Notes: generated by a model not told the origin, from the sequence alone. A stretch of 64,000 nt of DNA from Tipula vernalis (GCA_958295665.1 OY282559.1:133341241-133405240), one strand, 5' to 3'; positions 42,084-54,249 are shown, counted from the first letter of the stretch. Numbers and translations are program-made.

Positions 42084-43768
42084 CATTTTCGTTTTAAGCA
42101 CACACAAATGAAACTCATTCCGCATAAACTACACACAATAAGACTTTGAATTCAATTTTCTTGAAATGATAAAAAAACAAAAAACAAATAAATTTTCTTC
42201 TTCTCGGGCTTTAATTTTATGGAAACGGAACAACTTTCTCGTGTATCTCGTTAAATATAAAATTTTATTATTATTAATAATAATGACTAACTTATAAGAA
42301 GATACTTAGAGAGTATGTACAATACACAAAGTGTATAGAGATGTGCGCGACTTGATAACACAATACAACAACTAAATATATGAATGCAATTTTCGTTTAT
42401 TTTTTATTATCGTGGAATGTAATTTTAATTATGTGAATTATGATTATGGTTATTAATGTAAAAGAAATTTTTTCTTCTATATAAATACCAAATAAGGTGA
42501 GAAGATGTCACTGTGCATGATAAATAGATTTTTGGATGTTTTGTGTTTTCGGTTTAACAGACAATAGTAAATAGATGATTTAGGTCTCTGGTTGCTTTTC
42601 GTTTTTGGTTGTGGCTTTTAAATTGTATGGGAAGATTTTTTTTTTTTTTTAGATGCACTTTAAGTGTGTATATTTAGGCAGAAGATGATGATTTTGCCAC
42701 TTAATAAAATTAACACACAATCGGAATGTAGCAGTTAATTATGGTAAAATTATTTGCTATTATGGAAGTGATGGTAACTTTTATTTGTTAATTAGTACCA
42801 TGCGACTATAAATAACCAAGCTCGGAAGTCACAAGGAAGTTATGAATAAAACAAAAATATAAAAGTTTCCGATTAAATTGTCTTCCTCATTTTTGAATGC
42901 AACTTCGGCAATTACTATTCATAATTATACATAGGTCAAACAGGGAGAGAATTATTAGACAGGCTTGAAAAGCTTAAGTGTACGAAACTAAAAACCATTA
43001 TAACAATTTACTTATAACCTAACTCTTGAAAAGAGGATAAGAGAGTTAATTCAAGGTTAGGAACAAGACAGACAACTTCTTTCTTTTACAAATAGAGCCG
43101 AAATCTATACTGCTAATTTAAACATTGAGCGAAACATAACCAATTGGCAATCAACCTCATTGTTTGATTTCTTTGTAAGCCTCTAATTTTCAATTTATAT
43201 ATTTGGCAACAACTTTTAGGCAACATACATCATGTCACCACACGCAAAATCTTATATTCACTGTTTAAACAAAGGAAAAAAGCAATTTGAATTGTGCATG
43301 CAAGCGAGAATATTGCACTAGGGAAAATGATGCTGTTTGTACCTTTTAGACTTTTAGGTATAAAAGCTTTCTTTTGTTTTATGATTGTGACTTTGGAAAT
43401 CCTTACCAATTTAAGGCATTACATTTTTGTTTCAACAACAACTTTACTTTTTTGATTTAAATAAGCAAATAAAATGGGGAAATCAATATTCGTACACTAA
43501 CGATAAAAATTTGTACGCAAATATTTTCTATCTTTGTTATGAAAATTGCTTGTTTGCCAGCTATTTGCCCGTACCTCAAAGAATAAATTTCGAATAAGTT
43601 TAAAAACTTCGAAAAATCAAAAAATTCTGATTTACCTGTAATTCGGTACCATCATCCCTATTAAGACAAAATAACAATAGATCATGTTTAAATGCCAAAT
43701 TTTCTTAAACCGCAAGAGCTACCATCTTTCGGAAAACTCCGAAAGCATAAGCAACTTTCACATACTAC
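39426..43768. other. AT-rich desert, no gene seen
   Basis: About 4.3 kb without a recognisable coding region. At 40540-40870 it contains TTTCGAGATTATTCGAGATTTG-like words (shown here as TTCGAGATTATTCGAG), the same repeat family as 5340-6840. A poly-A run of about 23 lies at 42060-42082, preceding a stretch of A/T words with ACACAC content. The frame 40289-40501 has no motif. Confidence 0.5.
40540..40870. repeat. Small TCGAGATTATTCGAG repeat cluster
   Basis: The words CGAGATTATTCGAGATTTG (near 40609) and AGATTATTCG (near 40669 and 40843), together with TTTTCGAGATTTGCA (near 40697), recur in this interval. They match, in the opposite orientation, the words of the array at 5340-6840 and those at 54500-56000. 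Confidence 0.6.
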
Positions 43769-44648
43769 CACTAGGTGTCACTAAATATTTACTGTCAAAG
43801 ATTGTATGACATTTTTATGTGCGCATTTTGTAAACATAAGGAACCACTTTCTTGTGTTATAAAAGTGATTATTATTAATACGTGATAATTAAATTGATTT
43901 TGAAAAGTTTTTATAAACGTCCTTTTGAAAAACGTCAGTAATAAGCGTGTTCCATTGGCGTTAGCAAACTACTCACAAGTAGGTACTTGTGTATCTATTC
44001 GCAACTACTCATGCTCAAGTGATGGTGTAGTTGTTAGAAGTAGTTATGCATATAATTAACGAAAGAGGGATTTTAGTTTAAAAAATTGTAATAGATGGCT
44101 CTATACCAATTTTGGTTGTGTGAATCGTCATTTTTTTAACCCAAATTCAACCAAGATATGCCTTTTTGGCTCGTTTGATAAATGTATCGATTTTCAAAAT
44201 AATGCTAATTTAGTTATAAACTTGTGTGTATTTTATTTTGAAACATTTCCATACAACGTACTTGACATCTACTCATTCTCTGCAAAAATTTCCTTAAATT
44301 ATTTGATTAGAATTTGAATTTACTGACATAACAAAAATATGTTGGTTCGATTAGGGTTAAAAACAAAAAGATTTTGTTTATGCTTGTGATACGACGCGTA
44401 ATTGTTAAATTGTAAAAATATTTTATTTATTTTGGTGTTTAATGTTTTATTATTTATTATTATTAATACAATAGAACATTGTATTTTTTATTAAAATCTA
44501 GCAGTTTTATTTAAATTGAGGCTATGTTTTACTACTGTCACAAAAATTTGCGTTCCATTGAACATCTACTCACAAGTACTTGGCAGTAGCAAATTGTTTC
44601 CAATGGAACAGAGTGAATATTTTTTTGATTGTATAGTGACACCTAGTG
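43769..44648. mobile_element. 880 bp element with 15 bp perfect inverted ends
   Basis: CACTAGGTGTCACTA at 43769-43783 recurs in perfect reverse complement at 44634-44648. Inside, the words GTTCCATTG and CTACTCACAAGTA occur near both ends (about 43950 and 44552), and CCAATGGAAC appears in inverted orientation near 44609. The layered inverted and direct repeats suggest a non-autonomous DNA transposon. The 15-mer could also be subterminal, since ATCATG and CTTTCGGAAAA words lie just outside in inverted or repeated form (43682 and 44694; 43729 and 44687). No transposase is visible. The frames at 44120-44317 and 44516-44746 carry no motif. Confidence 0.6.
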
Positions 44649-44833
44649 ACAACGCTATGTACTTTTTATTTTATCGTGCTGCCTCTTTCGGAAAACATGA
44701 TCTATTGCATAGTGTACTTTTCCAACATATAATTTTCAATCTTTGATAATAGATGGCGGTAATATAATAATTTTTCCCACTGCAAATATTTGAATCCTAT
44801 ACTACTCTAGTTGACACTTCTTTGTAAACCAAA

Positions 44834-44888
44834 AGTTTTAGTTTGACTGACAGAATAAGAAGTTTTAGGTTGACTGACAGAATAACAG
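44834..44888 (+). repeat. 27 bp tandem duplication
   Basis: AGTTTTAGTTTGACTGACAG followed by AATAAGA is repeated once immediately, with one substitution, giving two units. Confidence 0.85.
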
Positions 44889-45122
44889 AATAAGAACGTA
44901 AGTACATAAACGTAAGCTTAAACTAAATAAAATAATTAATTATTCGATTGTAATTGGAAAATACGATTCGAAAAATTAATGAAACTGCAATTCTGAGAAT
45001 TTTTAATTTAAACTACGCTTCTGAAGTTTTGGTTTTAGGAAATAAATAAAAAATTGTATATTGTACATTATAAATGAAAACAAATATTTTAGCTGCTCCA
45101 TATTACGAATTCGATGAGAATC

Positions 45123-45808
45123 GAGCTCGGACGAATCTAGAAATGATTATTAAAACAATACTAGATTATTTTATGCTATATTTATTATTTAATTTAATAG
45201 CGTGCCTTATTGTAACAATATTTATATTTATATAGAAAATCGATTTCGGAGTTTACTCCATCGACGGTTCTTTAAAAACTATTCAGAATAGTTTTTAAAG
45301 AACCGACGATGGAGTAAACTCCGAAATCGATTTTCTATATAAATATAAATATTGTTACTATAAGGCACGCTATTAAATTAAATAATAAATATAGCATAAA
45401 ATAATCTAGTATTGTTTTAATAATCATTATAGAAGTAACAAAATATTATCACATAATTAAAAAATGGATATTAACCATTATAACGAATCTAGAAAGTGTA
45501 GAAAAAGGGCCGTTTTCACCCATGTTATTGGGGTTGCATTCACTTTTTCGCAAATAACTCAGTTATTTTGCATTTTGGGAAGATTTATTAAAGAACGTAA
45601 AATTATCATAATTTTTTTTTTTCATCGATTAAACTCAAAATAAATGAGTTTTTTTGGCTGAAAATCGAATTTTTTCAAAACTAGCCGCTCTTTTCACCAA
45701 CATTTTTTGTCTAAAATAAATGTTATTTAACCAAAATCGTACATCGATAGAAAATTTCCTATCGACCCCAACCCCTTTTTTCGATCATTTCTCCATTCGT
45801 CCGAGTTC
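45123..45808. mobile_element. Inverted-repeat element containing a long palindrome
   Basis: A 25-base block at 45123-45147 (GAGCTCGGACGAATCTAGAA onward) recurs in reverse complement at 45784-45808 with three mismatches, forming the ends of a 686 bp structure. Inside it is a near-perfect 287 bp palindrome at 45142-45428. The core of the end repeat, ACGAATCTAGAAA, also occurs as a direct repeat just after the palindrome (45483-45495). No open frame of note is present. It resembles a non-autonomous foldback element. Target duplications could not be identified. Confidence 0.7.
45142..45428. repeat. 287 bp near-perfect palindrome with one-base centre
   Basis: The left arm 45142-45284 and right arm 45286-45428 are reverse complements with only two mismatches over 143 bases, around the single base A at 45285. 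The centre reads AAAACTATTC-A-GAATAGTTTT. Such a structure can extrude as a cruciform or transcribe into a perfect hairpin RNA. The near identity means the arms either arose recently or are kept identical. Confidence 0.95.
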
Positions 45809-45814
45809 GGGACT

Positions 45815-46789
45815 CGGCTGAAATTAGAATTTGATAAATTATTCTGATTATTCTGATACATATTCTGGTGTAGGGTGGTGTAATTCGTTTAAAAAAAATA
45901 ACGGCCATCCCAACCTACGAATCAACAATTCCAAAAGATCCTAGGAGTTCCTTAGGAACCGTATTTATATGGCGCAATCTTCAAATTTTTAAAAGAATTT
46001 GGAAATTTTAAATTGCAAAACATTAAAGAAAAATCAAATTTAAACATCTTACAAAAACTGTTGTCAGCCAAATGTTGAATTATCAATATCCTATTTTCAA
46101 CCAATTCATGTCTGCATTGTAAAATCAACTGAGAATAAGATCATGAAATATCTGAGCCAAGGATTTTAATTTCAGTAAAATTCCAGAAAATCCGATATTA
46201 GGAATTATTACCTGTAACCGAATTCATTGGTCATGAACCCATGATCATTAAAATGTAAAGCTTTTTCGTTTTCAAATTGTTGCATCTTGCAATAAATTTG
46301 AAAATGAAAAAGGTTTTGTCTTTTTGGTTGCTTAAACGTTCCATTAATAAATGAGGCCACGAGTATCTTGAGAATTTTCATCGCTATATCGTGGACTATT
46401 TAAGATGAAGGCAACTTAATATAATGATCAATGTTAGCGGGCGTTTGTATAAGTTTTAACAATTTTAAAAATCACATCAGTATGAACTAAACAAATTTAA
46501 AAAATTAAATCAATCTATAAGCATCTTTCTCTGACGTTCTGTCTAGCCGACCATCCTTATAAAGGCAAAACAATAAAACTTTAATCCTAAATTTTCGAAA
46601 TATTTTGATTCTGGGGTTGTATCCTAATATAAACTAATTTAAGGAAGCACGAAGTTTTCAATTTTTTTTTGTTTCTTGTATCAACCGATGTGAAATTTTC
46701 ACCAAAAGTTACGCTACACAAATTCACATAAAGTGTCACCATAAAATATGTATTCGTACATAAAATAAGTGTAGCTTGGAATTATAGTT
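45815..46789. other. AT-rich spacer, no gene seen
   Basis: No frame or repeat is recognisable between the palindrome element and the BEL/Pao relic. Part of it may be degraded BEL/Pao sequence but I cannot read it. Confidence 0.4.
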
Positions 46790-47560
46790 AAATATCCTCA
46801 AGAATCTTTATCGACCCAAACTTAAGTTGATTTTTCATGGGCATGTTAAAGCCATCAAAGGTCAAAAGAGTCAAGAATAATTGACTGTAATTTGCAAATG
46901 CATATCTTGTTTCAAATTGAAACCTGAAACAGAACAAATCATGGGCACTTTACCTACAACTCGTTTGGAAAAATGTAGACCTTTTAACACAATCGGTCTA
47001 GGCTTTGTTGGGTCATTTTATTTAAAGTATAAAAATCAGAGAAAAAGTACCTTTAACAAAATCTCTGTCTGTAAATTTCTGTTTTGCTGTACAAGTAATT
47101 CACTTGGCGGTTGTTAAAAACCTTCTAAGTGATAATTTCTTTTCATATCTTAAGCGCTTTTTCGCTAGACATAGTAAGGTATACACTCTTTGAAGTAATA
47201 ATGGCAGTAATTTTGTGGAAACAGATATTGAACTCAAAAGGTTGCAATCAGTGCTCGCCTCTAAAGTAGGGGAAACAAATTTCTAGCTTTTATAGCAATT
47301 AAAGAATTGAATGGCATTTTATACTTCCGACGTAGTACCCAAGTTCAAAAACATTTGAAACGTGTAATTGGGATACAAATGTTCACTATAGAACAGTTTT
47401 ATTCGTTAACTACCCAAATATGAAGCAATTTAAATTCGAGACCAATTACAAAAATGTCATCAGACCTATATGATTGAGAATCCTTCACTCTAAGGGATTT
47501 TATAATAGAAGAACCCAAAACTTTCATATTGCAAATATGTTACCCAAATGGTAAAAATGG
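46790..47560 (+). mobile_element. BEL/Pao LTR retrotransposon relic (integrase)
   Basis: The plus strand reads successive integrase blocks of the BEL/Pao type in shifting frames. No other BEL/Pao domain and no LTR is visible, so only the 3' part of the polyprotein remains. It is older than the copia relic, judging by the number of frame breaks. Confidence 0.82.
46820..47560 (+). pseudogene. BEL/Pao integrase fragments
   Basis: A degraded zinc-finger histidine region (FHGHVKAIKG) is followed by CKCISCFKLKPETEQIMGTLP (the paired cysteines) and RPFNTIGLGFVGSF, where the first catalytic aspartate position is lost. Next, after a frame change, HLAVVKNLLSDNFFSYLKRFFAR (about 47100-47168) matches the conserved HLE...F..ALKRF block. 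ELKRLQSVLASK follows the second catalytic block (near 47230). The last part, KHLKRVIGIQMFTIEQFYSLTTQI and LNSRPITKMSSD (about 47349-47468), is the characteristic BEL/Pao region after the catalytic glutamate. Confidence 0.85.
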
Positions 47561-47749
47561 TTTGAAGCTAGAGTACATGTAAACCTTGCCAAAAAAAAAG
47601 CTAAGAAAACGTCAAGTGCGGCTGTACCTCGCGCGCCGAGGGCTCCGATCAACTAACAGGCCAATAAATATACTAGAAGTATAAAGGGTTGAAACTTCAC
47701 GAGATGATCGGAACTTCGGTCCGGAAAATTACGTGCATACGTGGGCTCA

Positions 47750-47910
47750 TCTCAAGTAAACCTCTCAATCCCTTACTTAATCCTCAGCTCAGCCTCCAAC
47801 TCAATCTACAACTCAACCTCCAGCTCAATCACATCGCAATACTCAAAGCAATCACCACCAAATCAACTGCCAACCCCATCTCAACTCAATGACCAATTCA
47901 ACCTCAAATC
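47750..47910 (+). repeat. CTCAA/CAACTC-type minisatellite
   Basis: About 160 bases are built from CTCAACCTCCAGCTCAATC-like words: CTCAG, CTCAA, CCAACTCAA and CAACTCAACC in varying order. The open frames 47689-47892 and 47741-47923 are this repeat read as Leu/Asn/Pro and Ser-rich codons, not genes. A similar stretch lies at 56215-56365. Confidence 0.8.
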
Positions 47911-47924
47911 AACCAGTTTGTAGA

Positions 47925-48935
47925 ATTTAAAGAATTGTCATACTTGAGACAATTAATGAAATTATTAAAGAATTTTTAAAACCGTTTGGACATACTGGAA
48001 CTTAGAAAATTTGTAAAAAATGTAGGATTTATAAAATTTATAAAATTTACAGAATTTATAGAATTTAAAGAAATTGTTGGGCTTATAGAATTTACAGAAT
48101 TTAGGAAACTTACTAAATTTTGAGACTTTTTAAAATTTACAGAATTTATAGGATTTATAAAATTTCTAGAATTTAAACAAGTTTAGAATTTATATAATAT
48201 CAATAAATTCTATAAACTTTTGAAAGTCTAAAAATTGTGTGTTCCTTAAATTCTCTAAGTCCTATAAATTCTGTAAATTTGATGAGTTCTACTAATTTTT
48301 TAATTTAGAAGAATTAGAAAGAAATGAATTTATATAAATTTATAAAATTTTAAGCATTTAGAAAATGAATAGGATTTAATGAAATTTTGAAATTTTTAGA
48401 ATAAGTAAAATTTGTAAAATTAAGGGAATTATTTAAAGTATTTCAATTTTTTTTACAATTTATAGAAATTTTTAAAAGCCTAAAAATTCAGTAAGTTTTT
48501 AAATTCTCTAAATTCTATAAATTCCATAAACCCTATAAATTCTGCAAATTTGATAAATTCTATAATTTTTTTAATTTAATATTATTAGAACCTAAAATTT
48601 TTAAAAATTTAGAAAATTTAGCGGATTAATAGAATTTTTAGAACTTCCAGGATTTTCAAAATTTAAGAAATTTATAGAATTGATTTAAAAAGAATTTCTA
48701 AAATTTATAAAATTTACAAAATTTAGAGGATTTACAAAATTTAAAGAATTTCAAGAATTTAAGAAAGTTACTCAAATTTTAGACTTTATAGAAAATGTAG
48801 AATTTACAGAATTTATAGAATTTTTTCAATTTATAGAATTTAAAGAATTTACAAAATTTATAATTTCAATAAATTTTATAAACTTTTGAAAGTCTAAAAA
48901 TTCAGTAAGTTCCCTACATGTTTTAAACCCTATAG
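47925..48935. repeat. Second AATTTATAGAATT-type degenerate array
   Basis: A 1 kb array with the same words as 26977-27960 (GAATTTATAGAATTTAAAG, AAATTTACAGAATTT), plus the opposite-strand version (AAATTCTATAAATTC, AAATTCTGTAAATT) at 48200-48290 and 48480-48560. A block ending CTTTTGAAAGTCTAAAAATT recurs at about 48218 and 48882. Confidence 0.88.
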
Positions 48936-51896
48936 AACCCTAGAGAATGAAATCCAATGAAATCAACTGATCACGATGTCCTCTATCCACGAACATATTT
49001 TACGACCATCTGTATAGCTATAGGCGCATATGTATTATATGCTTGGTTTAAGTTCCTATGTAATTGTATTAGCGTAATGTTCAGTATCTGTGATACAATT
49101 TTTAGGTCAATCAATATATTGAAATTGGTGCCAAAGACGCTTAAGTTAATGGCCTAATTTATTTGAGACATATCTTAATCGTCCTGAGGAACGTTAAGTG
49201 CCGGAAATAAATTCTAATAAGACCAATCTGTTGAAGTAAGTACTATTTGTGGCAACAAATTTTGGTGCATCCAAAAAATCCGCTATATGCGCATTTGTAT
49301 CGGGCCAATTATTTGGTGAAAAGTTTAGTTTAAAAAGTGTAAAATAACGTTTCGGTCGGCAACCAGCCATAATTAATTTTTATAAATATTAGAATCAAAA
49401 TATGTACATATAGGAAAACAGAACAAACAAGCACAAATCTTAACGATAATTTATAAAAATCCGGTCGGATCTCTTTGAATTTATTCGACCTAATATTTTT
49501 ATCACAGTTACGGGACATTATGTCAATTTAATTCCATGGGAATTTAGACCAAGCAAACACAGTGCTTCAGAGCCGTTAATTAAAATCTGTATCATATACA
49601 TAATGCGCTAATCACAATGCACTGATGGTCTTAAAAATTTTATCATGATGAGCTGATTTCATAGGATCTTATCGCCGGCACTCAGTATTCCTGCGAACCA
49701 ATAATTAAAGTGTTTATCGACTATAAGTGACCATTCATACATATATGGGACTTGAGCGCCCATCACAACTTGTGGACTGGCTCAAAAAATTAATCAGTGG
49801 AAATGGACGTCATTGTAAAGTGATTTCATAAGAATCAGTTTATCTCAATGAAGCATCTTTAAAATTACAGTGATGGTTTTATTTAGACAATAGAACCGAT
49901 AACTTTACAAAAATACAATAAACATAACCATAAAGCAGCATAACCTAACTTTGCTAATCTGGCTGGCCTTAAGGCTTAATATTTTCTAAAGTTAGCGATG
50001 CTACATTTAGGCGGATGACACGCGTTAATGCGTTAATAATTTTCAGAACATAATTTTGCAGCTTCTTGTGTTTAGGTATATTGTGGTTAGAACCAGTTAA
50101 TATGGCCTTCTGGTCCTTTACTTTATGTTTTTTCGGGATGTTCTTCGAGATACTTATTTTTGAACAAATGTACAATGATCTCATAAATACAATTGTTTAA
50201 GTCAATTGGGATGTTCGAGTTTTATTCAGTATTATCGAACCAGCTTATAGTTATATCCGGTCACTTCACTGGAAATTTCTAAATCAAACAAATACTGTAC
50301 GGCTTTCGTCTGTTTTGAAAAAGTAAATTCGGTAAACACTTACGTGGGGTCTACTAGGAAAAGTGGTCTTTTTTATGACCAGAAGCTAATCGACCAATTT
50401 ATAAATTGGGGCCGCGACTCCAAAAAGTTAAAGGCTAAATAAAAATAATGAACCTCCAAATTGTCAATTAAATTCAATTTACTTATGGTTAAGCAAACTC
50501 TCTTTTGTTAAATAAATCAAATGAAAGCCAATTTGAACTTCAGAATAAAAGTTGGTTGGTATAGAAAAAAACTAAATTTATGATTGTCGAAAACTGAAAA
50601 TAATAATCAAAGTGACCTTTGCCAATTTAATAAGATTGACCTCTCACAGAGATTAACCGAGTTTCTTTTTTCTCAAATGCCAAACCTTAATACTTTGTTT
50701 CATTTGACGTGTCATGCGCATATCGTTTAAGACATTCTCATTTAATATTGTAATTTATTTTTTAACAATACGTCAAATTGTAGGACTTTTGAACCACTGG
50801 TTTCCAGTGGTTACTACAATTTTAGAAACTATCCTCCAATTCGGAAATTCACTTTGAACGAAATACGACATCGTAACTACAAAAACCGGTATGAAGTATT
50901 TCGCACAAAATCTACCTGTAGAAATTACCGAAAAGTGTAGGTGTACTAAAAAAGGTAAATAATAAGCAGAACAGGTTGTAGGGTGATATTTTATGTTGGG
51001 CACAATCAACAAATTTTTGATTGGATTTAACCTTTCAGCCTTTATCAGAATTTTCAAATATTTGTCGAACACGGCCAACAAAAATATTAATTTTAATGGC
51101 ATTCCCAATATTTTCGATCACTCACAATATATCTACTGACAAAAGTAGAAATATCAACACGTTGTGCCCCATAAAACAGTTTATGGAGGACAGACAAAAC
51201 TGTTTATGGCGGAGCAAGTTATGGTCATATCAGGCAGATTGTTTGATAAGGGACATCAACAGCACATTGCGAGTAGGTACTTACAGACTCTTTTACATAA
51301 ATTACAAGCACGAACGAATGCTTCTCATAGGGGCCCAAATTTCTTGCACTAGAAGATGCCAAATTATGTTTAAATTTCCTAACTAAAAATCTCTCTACAA
51401 GCAAGGTTTCAGTCGAAGAGATATTATATAAGTGACATAATTTTCTCTGGAATAATATTCTCGCTTGCATGCATAATTCTGATTGCTTTTTCGCTCCATT
51501 TAAATAATGAATATACGTTTTATCAGGTATTAGTGTGATGTATGGAAAGTCAAACTAATGGAGATTATTATAATTGAAAATTGATTAAGGCGCAGAGGAA
51601 GAGCTTATTGCTTGATTAGGCTGATTTCCGATTGCCTAAGCCTGGATATAAAAAAAGCCGTAACTTTTAAACTTCTTGACCTTTATATACACCAAGTTCG
51701 ATCATTTATTATGCGCCTAGCATACAACGAATTATTTTCTTGTGTTATAAGTTTTTTGGTGAATTTTGGCCGAAATTCATCCATTGAAATTCAGAATTTT
51801 CTTTGTTATGGCAAAGATACTAGATCTTCAGCTCTTTATACACGGCTTCAACGTTAAAGAGCTTAATATTGCACATTCCTTAATCCGGTGTAAATA
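48936..51896. other. AT-rich desert, no gene recognised
   Basis: No known domain. The interval 50770-51470 is less AT-rich and holds several overlapping open frames (50773-51108 minus, 51021-51386 plus, 51164-51352 plus, 51225-51470 minus). They contradict one another and none contains a motif I recognise. A decayed element is possible there. Confidence 0.45.
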
Positions 51897-52290
51897 GCCG
51901 TGTTTTCCATGAGAACTGCACTAGAACTCGATAAACTTTAAATTCCTTTTATTGTTTGTAAACCGAATAAAAATAAATTCATAAAGCGTGAATGTGTAGT
52001 GTATTTGACGTAAATACATATTTTCTTCAGTTATTTCATCAATATTTTCTTATTTCTTGCTGACGTCATTACACGCAACTACACTCGATAAATTCATGTA
52101 TTTATCAAGTGTAACTAAAGAATAATCTACAATTGTAATTATTTATTGCTGTAACAACTTAAAATGTGTATTTATGTGAAATGCACTTCACATTAGTACT
52201 TTATTAATTTAATTTTTTTCAGTGTCTACGTAGAATACAAGGAATTTAAAATTTATCGAGTTCTAGTGCAGTTCTCATGGAAAACACGAC
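51897..52290. mobile_element. 394 bp MITE with 57 bp inverted repeats and TA duplication
   Basis: The left end (51897, GCCGTGTTTTCCATGAGAAC onward) and the reverse complement of the right end (52290, GTCGTGTTTTCCATGAGAAC onward) match over 57 bases with three differences. TA flanks both sides (51895-51896 and 52291-52292), the signature of Tc1/mariner-type insertion. The 280 bp centre has no coding capacity and contains another hairpin (ACACTCGATAAA near 52081 against TTTATCAAGTGT near 52101). The high identity of the arms suggests a fairly recent insertion, probably mobilised by a transposase encoded elsewhere. Confidence 0.93.
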
Positions 52291-52292
52291 TA

Positions 52293-54249
52293 ATATGATC
52301 TAGTTTTCACCTGCTATAAACTGAAAACGTGAGTTTAAATACATTTTCACATATATGAGAAACGATTAAAACTTTTAGTCATTAAAACAAAGTAATTTGA
52401 GATTAACCGTACATAAAATTAGAAGGACAGATATATTGACGCACATAAAAAAATATCAACCTATATATGCGTCAGTTCCGATCTAACAATTCTCAAATAT
52501 TCGCATGCACTAAAATTTTTGCGCAGCATCTTCTTCATTTTAATCGATCTCTATAGGCAGCATAAAAGCGAAAATTCAACAAGTAAAAATTGTTCATCAC
52601 GAACAAGTTCCTGTTCCACAATGTCTGTATAAGCGCGCACATTTTATGTACATAAGTAATGAAGAATGAAGATCACAAGTGAAATTTTTTTTTTTACGAT
52701 CATTTTTTATTTTTCATCATATTCTCTTTCTAAATGTCAAAAATCACAAAAAAAAATAAAGAAAACCAAACAAACCATCACAATAACCTCGATTTTATTT
52801 GTGTATATTGTTGTTGGTTTTCCAAATCATACCAAGTATTTCCTTACATATTGATCGTTTTAGAGATCTTCAATTATGATCGTCACCGATTTAATTATTA
52901 TGTGGCGAATAATTTTCGGATTAGCACAAACAAAAAAAAAAACAAAAAATTGTTTATGACGTTAATTATGATCGCGACTTTTTTTTTTGTCGCGCCATCA
53001 CATGTTGATATTATAATTTATAAAAATATCGTGCGTTGTAAAATGATGCGCATGCAAATTTATATCCGCGAATGATATTTGATCGCGTTTCTTATATGCA
53101 TATATGTACAATAAAATATTTGCTTAAATCTATTGTGTGGTGTCTGTGTGTGTATGTATACGGTGATAATTTTAAAATTAAATACTGTAGCGAGGTCATA
53201 TACAATTTGCTATATAGCAAAAACAAAAAATTATCATATTGCAAAGTGTTTTATATTTCGTACAATGTAAATGTGTACGATATGGAAGAATTAAATTTCA
53301 TCGAAATTCAATACACACATTTTACTCAGGTTTGATCTTATATAATTTATACATTTGCCTTTTTGTAGGTTATGTGTTTACATATAATCTATACAAATTG
53401 GTATTCAATTGTCAATTTTAACCTAATTGAATAATAAATAAAAATAAAATAAAATTCTGATCTAATCCAAAGCAGATGATTAGAATATATAATTCTAAAA
53501 CCGTTGTTTTTACATTTAGCACCTTGATTTATTTAGAAATGAATTTAAGTCAGGTTTTTTGCCCAATCATGTTGACTAAATAAAATTCTTTCTTTTGACA
53601 TTTACCCACAGTTGCGCGGTCATATCCTTACATTATATTATAAGTTAACCTTATAAATCTAGAAATAATACCAAAATTTATGATCATCATTACCTTGAAT
53701 CTTTCTTGAAATACATGCACAATATACCTTCACAACACAACTATTAATCGACTAATCGACATTTTAGTGTGTGGCCACAATAAATTTGGTCAATTTTTTT
53801 GGTGTGTTATTATAAAGATCATATACGATCATTACACTACAAATTTTATTGAAGATCACATACATGTATATGTATGTATATAAGTGGCACCCTACAATCT
53901 TAAAATGCGCAAATTCGTACAAATAATTTCTCTCTTGTAAAGTGGCACACACAAATGTATATTTTGTACAATTATTTTATGAATTGTATTTGTAATCACC
54001 GCATCATCGTGGTAGATTTTTTTTTTTTTACTTAACTAACCTTCTTAACTACATTGAATGACACAAAATTGAGAAACAAACAATTCATTAGCAAACAATT
54101 CATTCAAATGTAATTTCTTTTTATTGATTTGAGACATGCAACATTAGAAATGGGTATAAAGGTGTAAGAAGAAGATTTAACGGAGTTTTTAGAGGCGCAA
54201 ATAGCGTATTGAATTTGAACACGTTTCTGTGTGTTTGATGAGGAAATGT
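52293..54249. other. AT-rich desert with a second GATC-rich island
   Basis: No gene is recognisable. Between 52540 and 53880 the words GATCG, ATGATCG, CGATCGT and ATGATC recur (for example 52850, 52880, 52969, 53080, 53811-53850), together with GCGCGC near 52632 and ATATGTATAT near 53870. Frames such as 52666-53075 are AT-rich and lack motifs. The character matches the islands at 30.7-32.4 kb and 60.1-61.2 kb. Confidence 0.45.

Noticed and set aside
50773..51470. Cluster of open frames, one 121 codons, in less AT-rich DNA
   Set aside because: Frames overlap on both strands and none shows a domain or family signature I recognise.
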